Assembly (NCBI RefSeq): GCF_000026145.1
Contig: NC_009445.1
Coordinates: forward strand, 3,720,001-3,784,000
DNA: 64,000 bases
DNA from: Bradyrhizobium sp. ORS 278
GTDB lineage: Bacteria; Pseudomonadota; Alphaproteobacteria; Rhizobiales; Xanthobacteraceae
Direction: 5' to 3'
The notes under the pieces are model-generated. The model had not been told where the DNA came from, did not search any database, and saw nothing but the letters and a program-made list of their open reading frames with translations. Shown piece by piece: positions 46,319-55,100 of this stretch (position 1 is its first letter; each line of letters starts with the position of its first letter). Made by a program: the position numbers and the translations under genes.

Positions 46319-47320
46319 ATGTCGACGCAGATTTCCGTCCCGCAACAATTGCTGCTCGAGCGCATCCTCACCTTGGAGCTGGTGCGCGTGACCGAGCGGG
46401 CGGCGGTGTCGGCGGCGCGTCTGCGCGGCCATGGTCAGGAGAAGCCGGCCGACCAGGCGGCGGTCGACGCGATGCGCCGCGAACTCAACAAGCTGCCGAT
46501 CGAGGGCACGATCGTGATCGGCGAGGGCGAGCGCGACGAGGCGCCGATGCTCTACATCGGCGAGAAGGTCGGCCTCAACGCCGGTCCCCGCGTGGACATC
46601 GCTGTTGACCCGCTTGAAGGCACCACCCTGTGCGCCAAGAACATGCCCGGTTCGATCGCCACCATGGCGATGGCGGACGGCGGCACCCTGCTGCACGCGC
46701 CGGACGTCTACATGCAGAAGATCGCCGTCGGTCCCGGCTACCAGAAGGGCGTGGTCGATCTCGATGCGACGCCCGCTGACAATGTTCGCCGTCTGGCCAA
46801 GGCCAAGGGCGTGGATACCTCGGCCATCACCGTGCTGGTTCTGGACCGTCCCCGTCACGCCGACATCATTCACGGCGTGCGCTCGACCGGCGCCGCCGTG
46901 CGCCTGATCACCGACGGTGACGTCGCCGGCGTGATCCATTGCGCCGATCCCGACAACACCGGCGTCGACATGTATCTCGGCACCGGCGGCGCGCCCGAGG
47001 GCGTGCTGGCCGCGGTGGCCCTGCGCTGCATCGGCGGCCAGATGCAGTGCCGCCTGATCCTCGACACCGAGGAGAAGCGCGAGCGCGCCCACAAGATGGG
47101 CGTCGGCGATCCCAAGATGATCTACGGCATCGAGGACATGGCCCGCGGCGACTGCTTGTTCGCGGCCACCGGCGTCACCACCGGCTCGCTGCTCTCCGGC
47201 GTCAAGTTCCGCAAGGACGGGGTGATCGAGACCGAGACCGTCGTGATGCGCTCGGTCACCGGCACCGTGCGCTACATCCGCGCCGAGCACCGCCAGCTGG
47301 AGAAGTTCCACCTCGACTGA
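46319..47320 (+). CDS. glpX: class II fructose-1,6-bisphosphatase
   Basis: The 333-residue enzyme hydrolyses fructose 1,6-bisphosphate in gluconeogenesis. It has IGEGERDEAPMLYIGEKVG and the metal-binding VDPLEGTTLCA, followed by TGGAPEGVLAAVALRCIGG and TGVTTGSLLSGVKF, all of the GlpX family. The hom-glpX order is common in Bradyrhizobiaceae. TTGAGGAG stands about 9 bases upstream of the ATG. Confidence 0.96.
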   Translation: MSTQISVPQQLLLERILTLELVRVTERAAVSAARLRGHGQEKPADQAAVDAMRRELNKLPIEGTIVIGEGERDEAPMLYIGEKVGLNAGPRVDIAVDPLEGTTLCAKNMPGSIATMAMADGGTLLHAPDVYMQKIAVGPGYQKGVVDLDATPADNVRRLAKAKGVDTSAITVLVLDRPRHADIIHGVRSTGAAVRLITDGDVAGVIHCADPDNTGVDMYLGTGGAPEGVLAAVALRCIGGQMQCRLILDTEEKRERAHKMGVGDPKMIYGIEDMARGDCLFAATGVTTGSLLSGVKFRKDGVIETETVVMRSVTGTVRYIRAEHRQLEKFHLD

Positions 47321-47335
47321 CGGCGGAGCGTCGCG

Positions 47336-48055
47336 ATGTCCGATCTCTCGATGGTCAAGGCGCTGGTGTTCGACGTGTTCGGCACCGTCGTCGACTGGCG
47401 CACCAGTCTGATCAACGATTTCACCGCGTGGTCGAAGAGCCGTGGGGTCGAAGGCGACTGGACCGCGCTTGTCGACGGCTGGCGCGGGCTCTATGTCGGC
47501 TCGATGGACGAGGTGCGCAAGCATCCGGAACGCGGCTACCTGATTCTCGACGTGCTGCACCGGCATTCGCTTGAGACGCTGGTCGCAAAGCTCGGCATCA
47601 CTGGACTGACCGAGGCCGATCTCGACTATCTGACCCGCGGCTGGCACCGGCTGCATCCGTGGGCCGACAGCGTCGCCGGGCTGACCCGGCTGAAATCCAG
47701 ATACATCATCTCGCCGCTCTCCAACGGCAATGTCGCACTGCTCACCAACATGGCGAAGTTCGCGGGTCTCCCCTGGGACCTCGTGCTCTCCGCCGAGCTG
47801 TTTCAGCACTACAAGCCCGACCCCGAGACCTATCTCGGCGCCGCGCGCCTCCTTGGTCTTTTGCCCGGCGAGGTCATGATGGTCGCCGCGCACAACAACG
47901 ATCTCGAAGCCGCGCAGCGTTACGGCCTGAAGACCGCCTTCGTCGCGCGTCCCACCGAATACGGCCCGCTGCAGAACCGCGACTTCGAGGCCACCGGCGC
48001 CTGGGACATCGTCGCCGCCGACTTCAACGGCATCGCTGATCGTCTGGGCTGCTGA
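47336..48055 (+). CDS. haloacid dehalogenase type II
   Basis: The 239-residue HAD-family product has the nucleophile motif I VFDVFGTVVDW near residue 10, SPLSNGN as motif II, KPDPETY as motif III with the conserved lysine, and VAAHNNDLEAA as motif IV. Family members hydrolyse 2-haloacids or act as general phosphatases. It starts 15 bases after glpX on the same strand. True dehalogenase activity is unproven. Confidence 0.9.
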   Translation: MSDLSMVKALVFDVFGTVVDWRTSLINDFTAWSKSRGVEGDWTALVDGWRGLYVGSMDEVRKHPERGYLILDVLHRHSLETLVAKLGITGLTEADLDYLTRGWHRLHPWADSVAGLTRLKSRYIISPLSNGNVALLTNMAKFAGLPWDLVLSAELFQHYKPDPETYLGAARLLGLLPGEVMMVAAHNNDLEAAQRYGLKTAFVARPTEYGPLQNRDFEATGAWDIVAADFNGIADRLGC

Positions 48056-48064
48056 GACATCGGC

Positions 48065-48331
48065 ATGGCCGTGGTGTTCGTCATCGAGGATGAAATCCAC
48101 GCCGAATGGCTCGGCAAGTTCGAGAGCTTCGAAGCCGCGATGGACGAGCTGCGAAGGCTTGCCACCATACCGTTTGGACAACATCCAAACCTTCCGCCGT
48201 GCATGGCCGGGGACGCATGCAAGCGCGAGTATCAGATCATCGAATTCGACGGCTGCTTCTCCAACTATGAGCGGCGAGGACCAGTTCTCACGATGTCGGC
48301 CCAGGGCGTGCAGTGGCTGACTCCTGATTAG
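48065..48331 (+). CDS. hypothetical protein
   Basis: The 88-residue product begins MAVVFVIEDEIHAEWLGKFESFEAAMDELRR-like and contains FGQHPNLPPCMAG and CKREYQIIEFD. I do not recognise it. It starts 9 bases after the HAD gene and its last four bases overlap the stop of the chemoreceptor-like gene on the other strand. Codon use matches the neighbours, so it looks real. Confidence 0.7.
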   Translation: MAVVFVIEDEIHAEWLGKFESFEAAMDELRRLATIPFGQHPNLPPCMAGDACKREYQIIEFDGCFSNYERRGPVLTMSAQGVQWLTPD

Positions 48332-49425
48332 CTTCCGCCCGACACGATCACGCCATACCAGCCGAGGCCCTTGTAGGTCTCGTAGCCGGGCGTGGCGTGG
48401 AAGGCGACCATGCGGCCCGACGCATCCTGATAGAAGCCGCTCCCTTTGCCATCGAGTTTGAGCGACACCCGCTCGCTGAGAATGCCCTGGCCGTCCGACG
48501 AGGCGATCACGCGGTGGCTGGAATCCACCAGCAGCGCGCGGGCTTTGTCGCTCTCGCTGACGCGCACCCCTTGCACGATCGCGCGCGCCTGCGCCTCCCA
48601 GTCGAAATGGATGGCGAGCACGCCGAGCGGCTTGCCATGCGCCTTGCCGTTCTCGCGCACCGAGGCGCAATAGGTCGCGACCTGGGCGTTGCCGAGCAGC
48701 GGCTGGCATTCGACGTCGCCGGCGACGTAGTCGTCGCCCGAGCGCAGGCCGCGCGCCTCGCGAAACCACTTGGTATCCGCGACGCTCTGGCCGACGACGT
48801 TGTAGCGATCGGCGCGGCCATTGGCGATGACCTTGCCCGAGGGATCGCACAGCCACAGATCGAGATAGACAGTATAAGCGGAGAGGATCACCGCGAGCCG
48901 TTCGGAGACGTGGGCGACCCGGTCGGCATCCGGCGCAGCGGCGCAATCGACCACCGCGGAGTCCGTCGCCCACCAGCGCACGTCACAGGTCCGCTCATAG
49001 AGGTTGCGGTCGATCAGCTCGATCGCGTTCAGCGCCAGATCGACCATGCGCTCGCCGCGCGCGCGCTCGGTCATCCGCTCGATCGAGCTCTTGAGGTTGC
49101 CGGTGCGGGTGGTGAGCTGGCCTTCCAGCTCGCGCGCGATGGTCTCGACCTGCTGGCCGACCGCGCGCACCTCCTGCGCCACGACGGCAAAGCCGGCGCC
49201 TTGCGCGCCGACCCGCGAGCTCTCGATCAGCGCGTTCAACGCCAGCATCTTCATCTGGTTGGTGATCTGCTGGATCGACTTGGTCTTCTCACAGGCGATC
49301 TGGTTGACCTCGCCGGTCAGTCGCGCGATCAGCGCCGAGACGTCGGTCTCGTCCTCGACGCGCGGCGCCTGTGATGGAACGATTCCGGGCGAGGACTTCA
49401 GATCAGGCGCAGTCAGCATCGGCAT
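48328..49425 (-). CDS. soluble MCP-like signalling protein with a C-terminal Cache-like domain
   Basis: The 365-residue product has the methyl-accepting chemotaxis hairpin tip at about residues 45-110: QITNQMKMLALNALIESSRVG, then GFAVVAQEVRAVG. The C-terminal half (about 150-345) looks like a Cache-type small-molecule sensor (LWLCDPSGKVIANG, VGQSVADTKWF, GVLAIHFDWEAQA). No transmembrane segment is visible. The order, signalling first and sensor second, is the reverse of usual chemoreceptors. The ATG at 49425 has GGAG 6 bases upstream, so I prefer it. Confidence 0.85.
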   Translation of the reverse strand: MPMLTAPDLKSSPGIVPSQAPRVEDETDVSALIARLTGEVNQIACEKTKSIQQITNQMKMLALNALIESSRVGAQGAGFAVVAQEVRAVGQQVETIARELEGQLTTRTGNLKSSIERMTERARGERMVDLALNAIELIDRNLYERTCDVRWWATDSAVVDCAAAPDADRVAHVSERLAVILSAYTVYLDLWLCDPSGKVIANGRADRYNVVGQSVADTKWFREARGLRSGDDYVAGDVECQPLLGNAQVATYCASVRENGKAHGKPLGVLAIHFDWEAQARAIVQGVRVSESDKARALLVDSSHRVIASSDGQGILSERVSLKLDGKGSGFYQDASGRMVAFHATPGYETYKGLGWYGVIVSGGS

Positions 49426-49558
49426 GTTCTCCACGTTGCTGCGCGCCTTCCGCGGCCTTGCGGACTCGCCGCGCAAGCAACCCTTCTTTTGATTGAAATT
49501 GAAAGGAGTTCGCCTAACGGCTGTTTAATGCACGCCCTTAGACATAGCTGAATTTTTA

Positions 49559-49598
49559 GGCAACTCCCCGTCGGTCCCGCAAAACGCCAGGAGTTGCC
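49559..49598. other. inverted repeat upstream of recJ
   Basis: GGCAACTCC (49559-49567) and GGAGTTGCC (49590-49598) form a perfect 9-base inverted repeat with 22 bases between, in the divergent region of recJ and the MCP-like gene. It may be an operator or a structured leader. Confidence 0.35.
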
Positions 49599-49715
49599 GG
49601 GATAAGTTGAGAATCCGGTGGGGTTTCCGTTGCGCGCCCTGATCCCCGAACCCCGTTGCTGTAGATTCGTCGCCTGATTCCGAATCAGCCTGCCGCCCAC
49701 GAGGCTTCGCGATCC

Positions 49716-51557
49716 ATGATGCTGTCCGCCGCCGCCTTGCCGACCAGCGCCCCCCAGGCGTTCCTCGGCGTGCGGCTGTCGCTGACCAACAAGCTGTGGC
49801 GCGACCGGCTGGATACGCGCGGAGCGGCGCGGGCGCTCGCCATCGTGCAGCGCTACCAGCTTCCGGAGATGCTGGCCCGGGTACTGGCCGGGCGCGATGT
49901 TGCGCTCGATGCCGTGCAGGACTTCCTCGACCCGACCATCCGCAAGCTGATGCCGGATCCGTTCACCGTGACGCAGATGGAAGCGGCGGCCCAGCGCATC
50001 GCCGACGCCGCGGTGAAAGGCGAGAAGGTTGCGATCTTCGGCGACTACGACGTCGACGGCGCCACCTCGGCCGCGCTGCTGGCCTGGCACCTGCGCCATT
50101 GCGGGCTCGATCCGCTGATCCACATTCCCGATCGCATCTTCGAGGGCTACGGCCCAAACACTGACGCCATCCGCGCGCTCGCCAATAAGGGTGCGACCCT
50201 GCTGGTGACCGTGGACTGCGGCACGACCAGCCTGGAGCCCTTGGCCGAGGCGCGGCGACTCGGCATGTCCGTGGTCGTCATCGACCACCACCAATGCGGC
50301 GAGGAGCTGCCGGAGGTCGAGGCGCTGGTCAATCCGAACCGGCCCGACGATCTCTCCGGTCTCGGTTATCTCGCCGCGGTCGGACTGACCTTTGTGACCC
50401 TGGTGGCGGTCAATCGAGAGCTGCGCAGCCGCGGCTTTTGGAGCGGCACGCGGCCGGAGCCGGACCTGCTGTCGATGCTGCATCACGTCGCGCTCGGCAC
50501 CGTCGCCGATGTCGCGCCGCTGATCGCGCTGAACCGCGCCTTCGTGGCCAAGGGGCTGATCGCGATGCGGCGGCGCGATCACGTCGGCCACACCGCGCTG
50601 ATGGATGTCGCGCGCCTGAACGGTCCGCCCGAGGCGTGGCATCTTGGCTTCATGCTCGGGCCGCGCATCAATGCCGGCGGCCGGATCGGCCGCGCCGATC
50701 TCGGCGTGCGGCTGCTGCTGGAGGGCGACGTTTCCGAAGCCGCGCGCATTGCCGCTGAGCTCGACCGGCTCAACACCGAGCGCCGCGTCATCGAGCAGCA
50801 GGCCGAAGCGCAGGCCGAGGCTGAGGCGCTGGCCTCGCTCGGCCTGGAGGACAAAGGCGCTGTCATCGTCACCGCGTCGGAAGGCTGGCATCCCGGGGTG
50901 GTCGGGCTGGTGGCGTCGCGGTTGAAGGAAAAGTTCGCGCGGCCGGCTTTCGCGATCGCGCTCGAGCCGGGCGGCATCGGCACGGGATCGGGGCGCTCCA
51001 TTCCCGGCGTCGATCTCGGCAAGGCGGTGCGTCACGCGGTGGAGCAGGGCCTGCTGATGAAGGGCGGCGGGCACGCGATGGCCGCCGGCGTCACCTTGCG
51101 CAAGGAGCGGCTGGCGGAGTTTCGCGCCTATCTGGAAAACGCGCTCGCCGCCGATGTCGCCGAGGCGCGGCACGTCAACGAGATCCTGATCGACGGCGCG
51201 ATCAGTGCGCGCGCTGCGACGCCGGAGCTGGTCAACACGCTCAACCGCGCCGGTCCGTTCGGCAGCGGCAATCCCGAGCCGATCGTGGCGCTGCCATCGC
51301 ATCAGCTGGTCTATGCCGACGAGGTCGGGCAGGCGCATCTCAAGCTGCGGTTCAAGTCCGGCGACGGCGCCACGGTGAATGCGATCGCGTTCCGCTCGGT
51401 CGGCCAGAGGCTCGGCAACGCTCTGGTGCAGCATCGCGGCCAGGTCCTGCATGTCGCGGGGACCCTGACGGTCGATCGCTACCAGGGCGTCGAGCGCGTG
51501 CAACTGCGCGTGCTCGATGTCGCCGTGCCGGATCACGGTCCGGCAATGATCAGGTAG
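49716..51557 (+). CDS. recJ: single-stranded-DNA exonuclease RecJ
   Basis: RecJ is a 5'-3' single-strand DNA exonuclease of recombination and mismatch repair. The 613-residue product has the DHH motifs: IFGDYDVDGATSAALL (DxD), LVTVDCGTTS, VVIDHHQCGEELP (DHH), and the DHHA1 part with GIGTGSGRSIPGVD and GGGHAMAAGV. An OB domain with VQHRGQVLHVAGTL closes it. Length is typical. The ATG at 49716 is followed by a second ATG, and either could serve. Confidence 0.96.
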   Translation: MMLSAAALPTSAPQAFLGVRLSLTNKLWRDRLDTRGAARALAIVQRYQLPEMLARVLAGRDVALDAVQDFLDPTIRKLMPDPFTVTQMEAAAQRIADAAVKGEKVAIFGDYDVDGATSAALLAWHLRHCGLDPLIHIPDRIFEGYGPNTDAIRALANKGATLLVTVDCGTTSLEPLAEARRLGMSVVVIDHHQCGEELPEVEALVNPNRPDDLSGLGYLAAVGLTFVTLVAVNRELRSRGFWSGTRPEPDLLSMLHHVALGTVADVAPLIALNRAFVAKGLIAMRRRDHVGHTALMDVARLNGPPEAWHLGFMLGPRINAGGRIGRADLGVRLLLEGDVSEAARIAAELDRLNTERRVIEQQAEAQAEAEALASLGLEDKGAVIVTASEGWHPGVVGLVASRLKEKFARPAFAIALEPGGIGTGSGRSIPGVDLGKAVRHAVEQGLLMKGGGHAMAAGVTLRKERLAEFRAYLENALAADVAEARHVNEILIDGAISARAATPELVNTLNRAGPFGSGNPEPIVALPSHQLVYADEVGQAHLKLRFKSGDGATVNAIAFRSVGQRLGNALVQHRGQVLHVAGTLTVDRYQGVERVQLRVLDVAVPDHGPAMIR

Positions 51558-51629
51558 CCTTTGGCCGGGGCGATCTGTTCGCATCGTCTCCTCAGCTCAG
51601 CGATGCATTCCGCTTTGGCGTTGATCACC

Positions 51630-51736
51630 GCTGTCATCGCCCGGCTTGACCGGGCGATCCAGTAGCCACTGCTGGTCATGATTGAGCCGATAGGCCGCGG
51701 AGTACTGGATCGCCCGCCTTCGCGGGCGATGACAGC
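51630..51736. repeat. dispersed palindromic repeat, family 1, copy B
   Basis: A 107-base second copy of the element at 7946-8051. It is bounded by GCTGTCATC (51630-51638) and GATGACAGC (51728-51736), with the same ATCCAGTA/TACTGGAT inner pairing. Arm 2 reads CGCCCGC/GCGGGCG (51711-51728), with a compensatory pair change against copy A. It lies 73 bases after the recJ stop. Confidence 0.9.
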
Positions 51737-51844
51737 GGAGAATGTTGCGACGTCATGCTTCCGATAAACACGCGTGAGTTGACGATCTCGCCGCGCAGAT
51801 GCGCCCGAGTGATGCCTGATCGAAACCCTCATCGATGAAAGAGG

Positions 51845-52270
51845 GCGCAGGGAATGCCGGGTGAAGGCCTCACCCATGGCCCGCCTGCAAACAAAAAGCA
51901 GGCGGCAGTCACCACAGGCAAAGCCGGTTCAACCGGCATTCCCTGCGCGATGGGCTTCACGCTTATACGCGATCTCCCCGGTGTCCGGCTTGGTAGCCAC
52001 CGTCGCCTCCGGGATCATCATCACCCCAGGGCTTGGCGCCAGCTTCGGGGCGCCAGGACCACGCGATTTCGCGTCCGCAACCCCGTCGTTCGTCGGCGCG
52101 CCAAGCACGCTGCGACACGATCGCGGCCACCGCATCCCATCCTCCACGTTCGTGACGATCGCGAAGCGTCCCTCTGATGAGGACAGGACCTGCATGTTAT
52201 TTCCGATTTTCGGAATAAAAGCAAGCGGGATTTTTGGCCGCCGGAAGCGCGCGCGAGCAGGTCGTTGAAA
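51845..52270. repeat. composite intergenic repeat with nested hairpins
   Basis: Perfect 16-base inverted repeats GCGCAGGGAATGCCGG (51845-51860) and CCGGCATTCCCTGCGC (51933-51948) enclose smaller hairpins, such as GCCTGC/GCAGGC around an A-rich loop. The continuing sequence to about 52270 can be translated on both strands without disruption, but the products look non-natural. I recognise the minus-strand reading (AKSRGPGAPKLAPS, MGEAFTRHSLRPL) from repeated spurious ORFs in Bradyrhizobium genomes, a memory that should be checked. Confidence 0.6.
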
Positions 52271-52304
52271 GGCTTCCCGAAATTCGCCTAGGCCGGATGC
52301 GGGC

Positions 52305-52706
52305 TCAGCGCCAGATCGGCTTGGGCCACTGATCAGGATTGAATTTCCGCGCTGGGCGCTGCGCCGGCGGACACGCGACATCGTCCGGCGCGGAGTAGAG
52401 CAGAATGGCCTCGAACGGCACATCGGGCGCCTCCGCCGCCCTGCCGGAGCAGGTGAGAGGCGTGCCCCTGCAGCACCCTTCGAGGCTGAGCGTCAGCTCG
52501 TCGGGGCCGAACAGCGACGGCTGTCCCGAGGCGTGGCGCCTGGTCTTGATGAGAGCGGTGAACCGGTCGCCCTGGGTCTTGTAGCTGCCGAAATAGCTGA
52601 GCACGGTATCGCCGCCACGGACGATGCCGCCCACCAACTCGACGATCCCCGTGCCCTGGCCTCGGGGCGTCTTGAACCAGGCGGAATAGGTGCCTTCTTT
52701 CATCAT
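52305..52706 (-). CDS. GrlR-family-like small protein
   Basis: The 133-residue product starts MKEGTYSAWFKTPRGQGTGIVEL and continues GGDTVLSYFGSYKTQGDRF and TRRHASGQPSLFG. This is the beta-barrel pattern of GrlR-like proteins of rhizobia. GrlR in enteropathogenic E. coli inhibits the regulator GrlA; in rhizobia no partner is known. Two adjacent ATGs (52706, 52703) could be used. The Pro-rich C-terminus (ACPPAQRPARKFNPDQWPKP) is probably flexible. Confidence 0.75.
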   Translation of the reverse strand: MMKEGTYSAWFKTPRGQGTGIVELVGGIVRGGDTVLSYFGSYKTQGDRFTALIKTRRHASGQPSLFGPDELTLSLEGCCRGTPLTCSGRAAEAPDVPFEAILLYSAPDDVACPPAQRPARKFNPDQWPKPIWR

Positions 52707-52933
52707 GGCGCTTACAGAACCTGCCGAATGGTCGCGGCATGGTTGTGCATCGCAAATTAAAGGAAAGTGAAAACGGCGGTCGCAAGGCGCGCAGAACTGC
52801 GAATTTATTCGTATGCGAATGGTCGTGGGTCGGAAACTCAGCCGGCGACCCTCAACCCGGGCCATGATGTGGTCGGACGGAACGTCGGTTCAGGTTATAA
52901 GGAACGAACCAAAGCCCTTTTGAAGGACACCAA

Positions 52934-53725
52934 ATGCCATCCGAACCCCGCTCGCCGCGTCTCGCCGTCCTGATCGACGCCGACAATGCCTCGGCCAAGA
53001 TCGTCGACGGATTGTTCGAGGAGATCGCCAAGATCGGGGAAGCCAGCGTGCGCCGGATCTATGGCGACTTCTCGAGCCCGCGCTCGAAGCCGTGGGCGGA
53101 CACGCTGGCGCGCCATGCGATCGTGCCGCAGCAGCAGTTCGCCTACACCACCGGCAAGAACGCGTCCGACATCACGCTGGTGATCGACGCGATGGACCTG
53201 CTGCACAGCGGCCGGTTCGACGGCTTCTGCCTGGTGTCATCCGACAGCGACTTCACCCGGCTCGCCGCGCGCATCCGCGAGCAGGGCATCGATGTGTTCG
53301 GCTTCGGTGAGCAGAAGACGCCGGAGAGTTTTCGGCAGGCCTGCCGCCGGTTCATCTACACGGAGAACCTGCGCAGCGATGCGGCGGGCAGCAAGGATGC
53401 GGACAGCGCGGCGGCGCCGAAGCCGTTGCAGCCGATCAGCGCGGCAACGCCTGTCATCAAGAAGGTCATCACGCAGATGGAGAGCGAGGACGGCTGGGTC
53501 GCGCTCGGCGAGGTCGGCAAGCAGTTGTCGAATCTCGTCTCCGACTTTGATCCGCGGACCTATGGCTGCCGCAAGCTCAGCGATCTCGTGCGCAAGACCG
53601 GCGCTTTCGAGATCGAGGAGCAGTCGAAGGGCGGCGGCTCGGTCAGGATTCGGGTGAAGGCTGCGAGCACGCCCCAGCCCAGGGCGAGGGCGACGAGGGG
53701 ACAGCGCGAGGCGGCCAAGCCGTAG
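52934..53725 (+). CDS. NYN-domain (PIN-like) nuclease with a LOTUS/OST-HTH domain
   Basis: The 263-residue product has an N-terminal NYN domain with acidic residues in VLIDADNASAKIVDGL, KNASDITLVIDAMDLL and LVSSDSDFTRLAARI, the usual metal-binding Asp set. A C-terminal LOTUS/OST-HTH domain follows (about 170-245: PVIKKVITQMESEDGWVALG, FDPRTYGCRKLSDLV). It is probably an RNA-acting enzyme or RNA-binding protein of the LabA type. AAGGA precedes the ATG. The 3' end abuts a family 2 repeat. Confidence 0.92.
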   Translation: MPSEPRSPRLAVLIDADNASAKIVDGLFEEIAKIGEASVRRIYGDFSSPRSKPWADTLARHAIVPQQQFAYTTGKNASDITLVIDAMDLLHSGRFDGFCLVSSDSDFTRLAARIREQGIDVFGFGEQKTPESFRQACRRFIYTENLRSDAAGSKDADSAAAPKPLQPISAATPVIKKVITQMESEDGWVALGEVGKQLSNLVSDFDPRTYGCRKLSDLVRKTGAFEIEEQSKGGGSVRIRVKAASTPQPRARATRGQREAAKP

Positions 53726-53746
53726 TTCAGCTTTTCCAGGATTGCG

Positions 53747-53815
53747 GAGGGTGGGCACGGCGCCACGACGATCTCGTAGGCGGCGAGAGCACAGCAGCGC
53801 CTTTGCCCACCCTAC
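53747..53815. repeat. dispersed palindromic repeat, family 2, copy B
   Basis: A 69-base element starting GGAGGGTGGGCACGGCG (53747-53763) and ending GCGCCTTTGCCCACCCTAC (53797-53815). It corresponds to the right half of copy A (8191-8256). It lies 21 bases after the NYN gene and 13 bases before the transglycosylase stop. Confidence 0.8.
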
Positions 53816-53828
53816 GAACCTTGAACTG

Positions 53829-55049
53829 TCAACCGCCCTGTCGCAGCTTCGTCAGCACCTTCAGGCCGCCATAGCCGTCGGCGGGCGTGAGGCCGGCCTT
53901 GGCCTGGAAGTCGCGGATCGCCTTCATCGTGTCGTTGCCGACGCGGCCGTCGGTGCCGCCGGTCGCGAAGCCGGCCGCGGTCAGGCGCTTCTGCATCTCC
54001 TGCACTTCGGCGAGCGTGAGCGCGCGCTCGGAGCCGGGGAAGGGCTGCAGGAAGGGCGGGGCGCCCAGGATGCGGTCGCCGAGATGGCAGATCGCGAGCG
54101 CGTAGCTCATCGCCGGATTGTAGGACTTCACCGAGTAGAAGTTCGGCCCCAGCAGGAAGGCCGGGCCGCCCTCGACCGGGATCCAGAGTTGCGCCGACGC
54201 GTTCGGTTGCGGAAACGGCTCGCCGTCGGCGCGGGTGACGCCGGCGGCCTGCCAGGCCGCGTAGGTCCTGCTGCCCGACATGTTGCCGGGCGCGCGCACC
54301 TCGTAGCCCCAATGCTCGCCGCGGTGATACTTGCCGCGGTTGACGAGATAGCGCGCGGTCGAGCCGAGCGCGTCGTCCGGCTTGCCGAAAGGCGAGATCT
54401 TGCCGTCGCCGTCATAGTCGAAGCCGACATTGAGCCAGACCTCCGGCATCCATTGCGTATGCCCCATCGCGCCGGCCCAGGAGCCGCGCATCTCCTCCGG
54501 CGTGCTCCAGCCGCGGTCGACAATTTTGAGCGCGTTGGTGAGCTCGGTCTCCCAATAGGCCTTGCGGCGCGGCTCGTTCCAGGCGAGCGCGGCGAGCGCC
54601 GGAAACACCGGGCGCATGTGGTTCTGCTGCACCAGCGGATCGCCATAGGCCGACTCGACGCCCCATAGCGCCAGCAGCGTGCCGCGCTCGACGCCGAAAT
54701 CCTTCTCGATTCGGGCGAACAGCGCCTCGTTCTGCTTCAGCGCGACCTTGCCGTTGATGACGCGCCAGTCGGAGACGCGGCGATTGACGTACTGCCAGAG
54801 CTGCTCCTTGAACTCCGGCTGATTGCGCAACTCCCTGAAGACAGTCATGTCGGGCTCGAGCCGCGCCATGACGCGCGTCCAGGTCGCCTGCGAGATGCCC
54901 TTGGCGAGCGCGCGGGCGCGGAAGCCATCGCGCCAGGCGTCGAATTCGGCCGGTGCGGCCAGTGCCGGCACGGCAGGCACGAGCAGCGCGGCGGCACCGA
55001 GGCCGGAGCGGAGCAGGGTGCGGCGGGTCGGGGAATCGGGCTGGGTCAT
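53829..55049 (-). CDS. lytic murein transglycosylase (MltB/SLT_2 type) with peptidoglycan-binding domain
   Basis: The 406-residue product carries a twin-arginine-like signal (TRRTLLRSGLGAAALLV). Its SLT_2 catalytic domain has the Glu in LWGVESAYGDP (E132), then GSWAGAMGHTQWMPE and the DYDGDGKI stretch. A C-terminal peptidoglycan-binding domain (about 340-400, GGTDGRVGNDTMKAIRDFQ) follows. It cleaves glycan strands to 1,6-anhydroMurNAc products in the periplasm, the substrates recycled by AnmK. Export by Tat rather than Sec is inferred from the motif. Confidence 0.93.
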   Translation of the reverse strand: MTQPDSPTRRTLLRSGLGAAALLVPAVPALAAPAEFDAWRDGFRARALAKGISQATWTRVMARLEPDMTVFRELRNQPEFKEQLWQYVNRRVSDWRVINGKVALKQNEALFARIEKDFGVERGTLLALWGVESAYGDPLVQQNHMRPVFPALAALAWNEPRRKAYWETELTNALKIVDRGWSTPEEMRGSWAGAMGHTQWMPEVWLNVGFDYDGDGKISPFGKPDDALGSTARYLVNRGKYHRGEHWGYEVRAPGNMSGSRTYAAWQAAGVTRADGEPFPQPNASAQLWIPVEGGPAFLLGPNFYSVKSYNPAMSYALAICHLGDRILGAPPFLQPFPGSERALTLAEVQEMQKRLTAAGFATGGTDGRVGNDTMKAIRDFQAKAGLTPADGYGGLKVLTKLRQGG

Positions 55050-55100
55050 GTCCGGCAGTCTAGCCGCTGCGGCCTGCGGACGGCAGACCCCCCGCAGCGC

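Noticed and set aside
43469..48973. A very long open frame on the minus strand (over 1800 codons) opposite aminotransferase, hom, glpX and HAD genes.
   Set aside because: It is antisense to several clearly recognised genes and results from their high-GC third positions. Its translation is Arg/His/Asp-rich and matches no family.
49413..51584. A long minus-strand open frame opposite recJ.
   Set aside because: Antisense shadow of a gene with strong GC bias; RecJ motifs on the plus strand are intact.
51861..52423. Overlapping ORFs on both strands in the recJ-GrlR gap.
   Set aside because: They lie in repeat-derived sequence, lack ribosome-binding sites and resemble recurrent spurious annotations.
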